From positions 1 to 30,138 of IMG/VR virus record IMGVR_UViG_3300025102_006570: a stretch of DNA of 30,138 bases. One strand, written 5' to 3'. Below the pieces are notes generated by a model. That model searched no databases. It was not told the origin of the DNA and worked only from the letters and a program-made list of their open reading frames with translations. This DNA comes from a virus. Both the position numbers and the translations under genes were made by a program. This document shows, in pieces, positions 25,406-30,138 of the stretch (its first letter is position 1; every line of letters starts with the position of its first letter).

Positions 25406-26080
25406 GAGTTTTTTGACATCAAAATTAAAATATAATTCTTTGTGTTTGTTGTACACCCATTCATCGCGATCAAACACTCCTTGACCACGCATACGTTTTG
25501 CTGTTTTGTCTTTCATTTTTTTGATCTTGATAAAGATATCTTTGCGGAACACAAATCTATCAATTGCTTTTGCCAGTTCTCCTGTGTAATGATCCACGTG
25601 CCAATGCCATAGGAAAGGTGCCCAAAAATAACCCAATGCTTCACGCCATTCTTTGGTAATGATTGGTTGTGTGCATAATTGTAATTCAGCTCTGTTTTCT
25701 CTACCGTCATACACTGCCATACAAAAAATTCCGTCTGGGTATTGTGTTTTTGTTTCTTTGACTTTTTGATCCCAACCATCTGTCATGAATTGAATTTCAT
25801 CTCCGGCCAACATGTAATAGTCGGCTTCTGTAGATTCACACAGTTGATTCCAGCTCTGTATAGTATTTTGATCTGGTCCGATAATCCATTGCACAGAATC
25901 ACCATACTGTTGATATAAATTTTTAAGTGATTTTTTGTATAGTGGCAATACAGGGTCATCATCATTCAAATAATATTTGATAACAACTTGTTTCCAATCA
26001 GTTGCTGTTGCCTGTGCTGTCTTCACTAGTCTCTCTAGAAATTCTGGTCTTCCACGTGACGGGATAGCAATACAGATCAT
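25385..26080 (-). CDS. Glycosyltransferase-like protein (GT-A-type fold)
   Basis: The 231-residue protein starts 'MICIAIPSRGRPEFLERLV', the N-terminal strand and loop of GT-A-type transferases, and has an acidic loop 'YYMLAGDEIQFMTDGW' near residues 97-112 in place of the usual DxD metal site, plus a His/Trp-rich 'FLWHWHVDHY' segment. The start at 26080 is chosen because its ATG overlaps the upstream stop as ATGA; a longer frame from 26161 would run 85 bp into the purine nucleoside phosphorylase gene and adds a sequence unlike the family. It may transfer a sugar in surface-glycan building with the neighbouring nucleotidyltransferase. Donor and acceptor are unknown. Confidence 0.65.
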   Translation of the reverse strand: MICIAIPSRGRPEFLERLVKTAQATATDWKQVVIKYYLNDDDPVLPLYKKSLKNLYQQYGDSVQWIIGPDQNTIQSWNQLCESTEADYYMLAGDEIQFMTDGWDQKVKETKTQYPDGIFCMAVYDGRENRAELQLCTQPIITKEWREALGYFWAPFLWHWHVDHYTGELAKAIDRFVFRKDIFIKIKKMKDKTAKRMRGQGVFDRDEWVYNKHKELYFNFDVKKLLDKIQN

Positions 26081-26775
26081 ATAGCAAGTACAGCCTGTAT
26101 CATTTCTGAAAATCCTGTTTCTCTTTCTGCAGATGATAAATTTTTCTTTGAATCTAACCAATTGGGATCCAAATGATCAGACACTGTGTTCACACTTAAT
26201 GCTTTTCTACCATACTGAGCTGCCAGTGTGTACAACATGTAAGTTTCCATTTCTACTGCTAATATGTTGTACTTTTGACAATGCTTCCACCAATTTTTAT
26301 TTGGTTGATAAAAATAATCATTAGATACGATTCCTCCCACATGGGCATTCTTACAATTATTAAGAAAACGTTTCAGTAAATCAAAATCCACACTGGGAGA
26401 ATATGAAAATCCGGGTATCAAATCTTTGCCCATGGCACTGTCTGTAGAAGCAGTAGTTGCCGCCACAATGTCACCAACTTTTATTTTTCTTTGTAATGCT
26501 CCACAACTGCCTACTCTTATAATATTTTGTACATCATAATACTGAAATAATTCTGTAATGTATATTGAATTACTGGCCATTCCCATGCCCCCTGCTTGTA
26601 CAGATATTTTTTTATTGGCATATGTGCCTGTGTATCCTAAACAGTTTCTGACTCCGTTCACTTGTACAGGGTCCTTGAAAAATGTTTCTGCTATCCACTT
26701 GGCTCTAAGTGGGTCTCCAGGCAATAATACAGTTTCAGCATAATCACCTTTTTCAGCTTCAATGTGTGGCGTCAT
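26077..26775 (-). CDS. deoD: Purine nucleoside phosphorylase, DeoD type
   Basis: The 232-residue protein aligns by eye along its full length with bacterial hexameric DeoD: 'TPHIEAEKGDYAETVLLPGD' at the N terminus (His4, Gly20, Arg24), 'GYTGTYANKKISV', the phosphate site 'IIRVGSCGAL', the ribose-binding 'AVEMET', and 'TVSDHLDP' with the catalytic Asp. The 'AERETGF' segment keeps the Arg that assists protonation of the base. It catalyses reversible phosphorolysis of purine (deoxy)nucleosides to base and (deoxy)ribose-1-phosphate. All key residues look intact, so it should be active. The start overlaps the HAD gene by 17 bp with GGAA upstream as Shine-Dalgarno. In a phage it would fit salvage of host DNA and RNA breakdown products. 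Confidence 0.92.
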   Translation of the reverse strand: MTPHIEAEKGDYAETVLLPGDPLRAKWIAETFFKDPVQVNGVRNCLGYTGTYANKKISVQAGGMGMASNSIYITELFQYYDVQNIIRVGSCGALQRKIKVGDIVAATTASTDSAMGKDLIPGFSYSPSVDFDLLKRFLNNCKNAHVGGIVSNDYFYQPNKNWWKHCQKYNILAVEMETYMLYTLAAQYGRKALSVNTVSDHLDPNWLDSKKNLSSAERETGFSEMIQAVLAI

Positions 26776-27325
26776 ACAATTCCTTCCAGTTCTTTACACG
26801 TTTTCCATTATAAGATCTATTGTAAGGATGGTCAAATATGTATGTGTTCATTCCTATCTCGTCTCCTGCTTCAGCATGTGCGACACTGTCTTCGAGCCAT
26901 ACATAACCTGTGTTAGCATATCTTTTTTGTAACACATCCTTTTTGCCTTTTCTAAAATCTAAACTGCAATCTATATAATCAAACACATCACCAAATATAT
27001 GCTTTAAATTTTGTGTCCTTAATTTTTGTGCATATTTGTCCATGTGCAAACTGCTAATAACCTCAAACCTGTATCCATCCTCAGCAAACTTTGTCACATA
27101 TTCCACACTGTCTTTGTAAGCAGGCAAATAGCCAACAGATCCAGATTCGTTAAATTTAGAAACTTGATTTTGTGCTTCTTGTTCATCAATAGCGTATCTT
27201 AGTGTTTGTGAAAAATGTTCATCTGCTCCAGGCAGTTTTTGATATCCTTGTTCTGCCATCCACACATCAAATGCAAAAGACCAATCCAGCAATACTCCGT
27301 CACAGTCACTTATTATTTTCTTCAT
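26759..27325 (-). CDS. HAD-superfamily phosphatase, possibly a 5'-nucleotidase
   Basis: The 188-residue protein has HAD motif I 'IISDCDGVLLDW' (Asp7 nucleophile, Asp9 acid/base), a motif II-like 'FEVISSLHMD', and motif IV 'YVWLEDSVAHAEAG'. The 'FDHPYNRSYNG' ending recalls deoxyribonucleotidases of the NT5C type, in which a similar 'FDxPxNR' follows motif IV. It could dephosphorylate nucleoside monophosphates and feed the adjacent purine nucleoside phosphorylase, or act on a sugar phosphate with the upstream nucleotidyltransferase. HAD membership is firm; the substrate is inference. It overlaps the neighbouring genes by 20 and 17 bp. Confidence 0.8.
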   Translation of the reverse strand: MKKIISDCDGVLLDWSFAFDVWMAEQGYQKLPGADEHFSQTLRYAIDEQEAQNQVSKFNESGSVGYLPAYKDSVEYVTKFAEDGYRFEVISSLHMDKYAQKLRTQNLKHIFGDVFDYIDCSLDFRKGKKDVLQKRYANTGYVWLEDSVAHAEAGDEIGMNTYIFDHPYNRSYNGKRVKNWKELYDATH

Positions 27326-28043
27326 TTAGCAGTACTCTTCTTATTTCTTCCCACGTACCTAGATCCACATAATCTTCTACTTGGATTGCTTTTGAATTGT
27401 GTATAGGTGTTTGTGATATTTCATTGTTATTAATACGTTGTTTCAAAGTGGATTTTTCCATAAATGTTATAGAGGCATCAAATGCTCTTTTTCGAAAAGC
27501 AAACGCACACCAAAACGCATTGAATTTTTCAAATCCTGTTTCCGGTTTGTCTTCATACAATTTTACAATGTCAGTGTCATCCACAAACAATGCTCCTTTT
27601 GTTTTCAGCACATTTGAGTCATTTTCTTGCTTATACAAAAAAGTAAATCCTGTTTCGGTCAACGACTGTTTCACTGTGTCAAATAAATCTGTGTTGGGTT
27701 TCAAAGTCATTATTGTGTCGGGCAACAACACAATATTGTGTTCTCCGAAAAGGTGTTTGGCACTTTTGATTGCCCCTGTGTATTCATACTCATTTGGATT
27801 TTGATATACAAATGAAATATTATATCTGTCTTTGTATTTGGCAAGATAAGAAACAATTTCTGTTTTGTTTTCATTTATTACTACAACAAAGTCAACATCT
27901 TTACGTCCATAGTCTCTGAAGAAATTGAATGAACTGTCTATTAATGCTTCATGATCGTTTAGTCTAAGTATTTCTTTAGGATAAGGTAAATTTAATCTTG
28001 TACCATTTCCTGCGGCTGGTAAAATTACAGTTAAGTCACTCAT
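27306..28043 (-). CDS. Sugar-1-phosphate nucleotidyltransferase-like protein
   Basis: The 245-residue protein opens 'VILPAAGNGTRLNLPYPKE', the G-x-G-T-R-x(6)-K nucleotide-binding loop of sugar nucleotidyltransferases (RmlA/GalU-like). 'NIVLLPDTIMTL' supplies the strand and Asp that bind metal, and a late 'VEDYVDLGTWEEI' is typical of the sugar-binding end. It lacks a left-handed beta-helix acyltransferase domain. It probably activates a sugar phosphate to an NDP-sugar for the transferases encoded nearby. Base and sugar specificity cannot be read. The ATG overlaps the stop of the capsule-type gene upstream (ATGA). Confidence 0.85.
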   Translation of the reverse strand: MSDLTVILPAAGNGTRLNLPYPKEILRLNDHEALIDSSFNFFRDYGRKDVDFVVVINENKTEIVSYLAKYKDRYNISFVYQNPNEYEYTGAIKSAKHLFGEHNIVLLPDTIMTLKPNTDLFDTVKQSLTETGFTFLYKQENDSNVLKTKGALFVDDTDIVKLYEDKPETGFEKFNAFWCAFAFRKRAFDASITFMEKSTLKQRINNNEISQTPIHNSKAIQVEDYVDLGTWEEIRRVLLNEENNK

Positions 28044-29014
28044 ATCAATTTTTCAACTTGTGGCTTCATGTGTCGCCACACTGTACCATCTCTCACTTCC
28101 TGCAGAGTCCAGTTTGCATAAGCTAGATCGTGTAACCATTGTGTTCGATCAGGCATCACAGGATTTTCTATTTGTTTTAGATCATTTGAACCTATATCCC
28201 AAGCAAGGCACAGATCAGAAGTTAAAAATACAGGAATACCGTATGTGGCGGCATCCACTGCCGCTGTTGAATTGTGGGTGACTACACAATGTATATCATT
28301 CAGTTCTTCTAAGAATGTCCATCTGTATCCTTCAAACATTCCTCCACCTCTTGTCATGTCTGCTATTTTGATTTGCGGATGTCTTTTACGGATATCTTCT
28401 GCACACTTGTCTGCATGGTTAGGATGGGGCCGCAACAACAATGGTCTGTCTGTAACTCCTTTAAGTTGTTCAACAACCTCGTCAACCCACACATAAGGAT
28501 CTTTTTGTGCCATTGACCAGTTGTCTTTAGGTTGTGTACACAGCAAAATATATTTGCCTTCTTTACGCCAAGGTCTTTCATCTATGTTAAAAGTTGACTT
28601 AATTTTTTGCCATCTGTCACCAGGTGAATTTTGATTGAGGAAATTGCCATTACGCATAGGTGACCATAATCCACATCTAAAATAGTGTGTTTCAGGATTA
28701 CTGGCACGATTACCAAATGATGTCCATAATCCTCCGTCGAACACAATTGGTACTCCACCATGCTGTTCCATGTGTTGTCTTATCTTGCGTCTGTTGCCTT
28801 TGAGAAAATCCCCTGCATTGTCTGGACCATACCCGAAATGAACACACACTTTTTCTCTAGGAGGACCCATCCATTTTTCTTTGTCTGGTGATCCTTCTAT
28901 CCAAATTGGTTCATCGCCCACAGCGGCAATACCTTCACGCCATGCTTTCATCATCTCAAAAGAGGCACCTTTACCCCTGCGTTTTACTGTGTTTCGAAAA
29001 ATTTCAACTTTCAT
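28040..29014 (-). CDS. Capsule-type polysaccharide biosynthesis/export-like transferase
   Basis: The 324-residue protein (start MKVEIFRN) carries two hallmarks of KpsC/LipB-like and CDP-glycerol-type GT-B transferases: 'LLLRPHPNHADK' and 'VVTHNSTAAVDAATYGIPVF', the C-terminal nucleotide-sugar-binding block. The ATG at 29014 is preferred over one at 29053, because the longer form would overlap the divergent gene and cover the palindromic promoter. An N-terminal 'PIVFDGGLWTSFG' and 'HYFRCGLW' pattern recurs in the partial protein at 29832. It is the first gene of the long minus-strand accessory operon. Likely role: adding to or altering a surface polysaccharide. Donor unknown. Confidence 0.7.
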   Translation of the reverse strand: MKVEIFRNTVKRRGKGASFEMMKAWREGIAAVGDEPIWIEGSPDKEKWMGPPREKVCVHFGYGPDNAGDFLKGNRRKIRQHMEQHGGVPIVFDGGLWTSFGNRASNPETHYFRCGLWSPMRNGNFLNQNSPGDRWQKIKSTFNIDERPWRKEGKYILLCTQPKDNWSMAQKDPYVWVDEVVEQLKGVTDRPLLLRPHPNHADKCAEDIRKRHPQIKIADMTRGGGMFEGYRWTFLEELNDIHCVVTHNSTAAVDAATYGIPVFLTSDLCLAWDIGSNDLKQIENPVMPDRTQWLHDLAYANWTLQEVRDGTVWRHMKPQVEKLI

Positions 29015-29018
29015 ATAT

Positions 29019-29035
29019 GGGTATTTAAATACTCC
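29019..29035. promoter_or_regulatory. Palindromic divergent promoter/operator
   Basis: Between the divergent starts at 29014 (minus) and 29041 (plus) lies the perfect 12-bp palindrome GTATTTAAATAC at 29021-29032. It contains TTTAAATA on each strand, one mismatch from the T4 late box, ending 9 nt before the plus-strand ATG and 7 nt before the minus-strand ATG. It may be two overlapping late-type promoters or a dimeric repressor site. No Shine-Dalgarno is close to either ATG. Confidence 0.45.
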
Positions 29036-29040
29036 TACAT

Positions 29041-29835
29041 ATGGCACGTTCAATCGCGGTAATCACAACATTTTCTGATGCAGGCTGGGAACAGTACGGC
29101 AAACGATTTGTTGAGACATTTTTACAACATTGGCCAAAAAACATCAAACTAAAAATCTATTGTGACACCATACAACCAGGATATCCCGATGTTGAATGGA
29201 TCAAATTGAATGAAGCATGTCCTGATTTGGTTGCATTCAAAGACCGACACAAACACAATGAAAATGCACACGGATTACGTCCAGATGGTAAAAAGAAATC
29301 ATATTTGTGGGACGCTGTCAAGTTTGCACATAAATCATATTGTGTATCACATGAGGCTCTCAATAGCACAACAGATTTAATTATCTGGTTGGATGCAGAC
29401 GTTGTTACCCACTCACCTGTACCATTTGAATTTATTGAGAGCCTGTTACCCCAAAATCATTACTGTGCATATTTAGGTAGAGAAAAAATTTATCCGGAGT
29501 GTGGATTTGTAGTGTATGATACAAAATCAACATACAACAAACTTTTCATGCAAGACTGGCAAGCACTTTATAATACAGACAGTCTGTTCGAAGAAATAGA
29601 ATATCACGATTCATATCTTTTTTGGCAACTTGTTAAAAAACATTCAGCAAACGGAATGCACACAACAAACTTATCAGAAGGACATCCACACAGACCGGGT
29701 GTGCATGTGTTTATAAATTCGCCACTTGGTGAATACATGGATCATTTGAAAGGCAAACGCAAGAAAGATGGAAGAAGCAAACCCTCTGACATCTACAACA
29801 AACGTTCTGCAGAATATTGGAAATTTGCAAAGTGA
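29041..29835 (+). CDS. Glycosyltransferase-like protein with DxD motif
   Basis: The 264-residue protein starts 'SIAVITTFSDAGWEQYG' and has a GT-A-type DxD in 'LIIWLDADVVTHSP' near residues 115-128, then 'ECGFVVYDTKS' and an aromatic 'EIEYHDSYLFWQLVKK' segment, an arrangement seen in phage and bacterial glycosyltransferases of the GT8-like class. The basic C terminus (about 235-264) may bind membrane or glycan. The gene is divergent from the capsule-type gene and overlaps the next gene by GTGA. Likely function: sugar transfer in surface or virion glycan modification; substrates unknown. Confidence 0.7.
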   Translation: MARSIAVITTFSDAGWEQYGKRFVETFLQHWPKNIKLKIYCDTIQPGYPDVEWIKLNEACPDLVAFKDRHKHNENAHGLRPDGKKKSYLWDAVKFAHKSYCVSHEALNSTTDLIIWLDADVVTHSPVPFEFIESLLPQNHYCAYLGREKIYPECGFVVYDTKSTYNKLFMQDWQALYNTDSLFEEIEYHDSYLFWQLVKKHSANGMHTTNLSEGHPHRPGVHVFINSPLGEYMDHLKGKRKKDGRSKPSDIYNKRSAEYWKFAK

Positions 29836-30138
29836 AACTTAATGTAATAAACAACCGTCATGGATATGATTCAAAAGCATGGTACAGTCTAAGACCATTA
29901 CAGAAATACATGGATACCGACGGAATACCTACCATGTGGGGACTAGCAGTAGGAAACTACGCTAGATGCCTTGAATTAAAAAATACAAACAAACCATGGT
30001 TGTTCTGTGATATGCCTTACTGGAATCGTTGGGATCCATTCAATCCTCACAACGATTATTCATGGAGAATAATATACAGTGATATACATGTTACACACAC
30101 AATTCCGAATCTGCCGGCCGACAGAATAAAACACATAC
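29832..30138 (+). CDS. Capsule-type transferase-like protein, N-terminal part (runs off window)
   Basis: An open frame starts at GTG 29832, overlapping the preceding stop as GTGA, and stays open for 102 codons to the window end. It contains 'PWLFCDMPYWNRW' and 'SWRIIYSDIH' followed by 'NLPADRIKHI'. The same order of features (acidic strand, Trp-rich loop, Arg-containing strand, Asn...Pro-x-Asp-Arg) is seen in the protein at 28040-29014, so the two look like distant paralogues. The diagnostic C-terminal block lies outside the window, so the family assignment is tentative. Confidence 0.55.
   Translation, partial: MKLNVINNRHGYDSKAWYSLRPLQKYMDTDGIPTMWGLAVGNYARCLELKNTNKPWLFCDMPYWNRWDPFNPHNDYSWRIIYSDIHVTHTIPNLPADRIKHI

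Noticed and set aside
26081-26161. Upstream start (26161) for the glycosyltransferase-like gene
   Set aside because: It would overlap the purine nucleoside phosphorylase gene by 85 bp, while the ATG at 26080 has the typical ATGA junction and begins right at the family's first strand.
29015-29053. Upstream start (29053) for the capsule-type gene
   Set aside because: It would overlap the divergent gene by 13 bp and cover the palindromic promoter; the start at 29014 gives a better N terminus.
1-30138. CRISPR array, tRNA genes, insertion sequences or integrase/attachment site
   Set aside because: No regularly spaced direct repeats, no tRNA-like cloverleaf noticed, no transposase or integrase frames; gene density leaves no room.
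1-30138. Firm assignment as a cyanophage
   Set aside because: Core genes resemble marine T4-like phages in general, but no photosystem, plastocyanin or other cyanophage-specific gene is present in the window; the cupredoxin-like domain is part of a tail protein and not a photosynthesis gene.

Overview
The window is a piece of a tailed, contractile-tail, T4-like phage genome (myovirus), most plausibly from a marine bacterium. The T4-type core genes are recognisable by sequence and order: tail tube cap gp48, baseplate wedge gp53, a hub protein, spike gp5, a PAAR tip, wedge gp25 and wedge gp6 on the minus strand, and late sigma factor gp55 plus the recombination nuclease pair gp47/gp46 on the plus strand. 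The gene set, AT-rich coding and resemblance of gp55 to marine T4-like phages suggest a cyanophage/pelagimyophage-type relative. No photosynthesis genes are visible and I cannot name the host.

Layout. (1) 1-17309, minus strand: a tail/baseplate block transcribed from gp48 towards coordinate 1. It ends in a giant structural protein (at least 2441 residues, running off the window) with a cupredoxin-like domain near its N terminus, two stretches resembling small carbohydrate-binding modules, and FG-GAP-type repeats near the window edge. (2) 17310-17357: a 48-bp divergent promoter region, with a late-type element facing gp48 and a sigma70-type promoter facing gp55. (3) 17358-21521, plus strand: gp55, gp47, gp46 and a small methyltransferase. 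(4) 21507-29014, minus strand: an accessory block of densely overlapping genes. In transcription order these are a capsule-type glycosyl/phosphotransferase-like protein, a sugar nucleotidyltransferase, a HAD phosphatase, a purine nucleoside phosphorylase and a glycosyltransferase-like protein; then, from its own promoter, a sodium:solute symporter, a B12-binding-type radical SAM protein and a P-loop protein. (5) 29041-30138, plus strand: a glycosyltransferase-like gene and the start of another capsule-type protein, divergent from block 4 across a palindrome.

How it fits together. gp55 is the sigma subunit that should recognise TATAAATA-like late promoters, and such elements sit just before gp48 and gp6. 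Blocks 4 and 5 look like host-modifying cargo: nucleotide-sugar and surface-glycan genes, nucleoside salvage, and a membrane transporter with a radical SAM enzyme. At several transcription-unit starts the -10 element lies about 6 nt before the ATG with no Shine-Dalgarno, so leaderless mRNAs are predicted, whereas several operon-internal genes have clear Shine-Dalgarno sites. Intergenic space is minimal; no stretch over 300 bases lacks a gene, and I saw no tRNA, rRNA, CRISPR, insertion sequence or convincing terminator.
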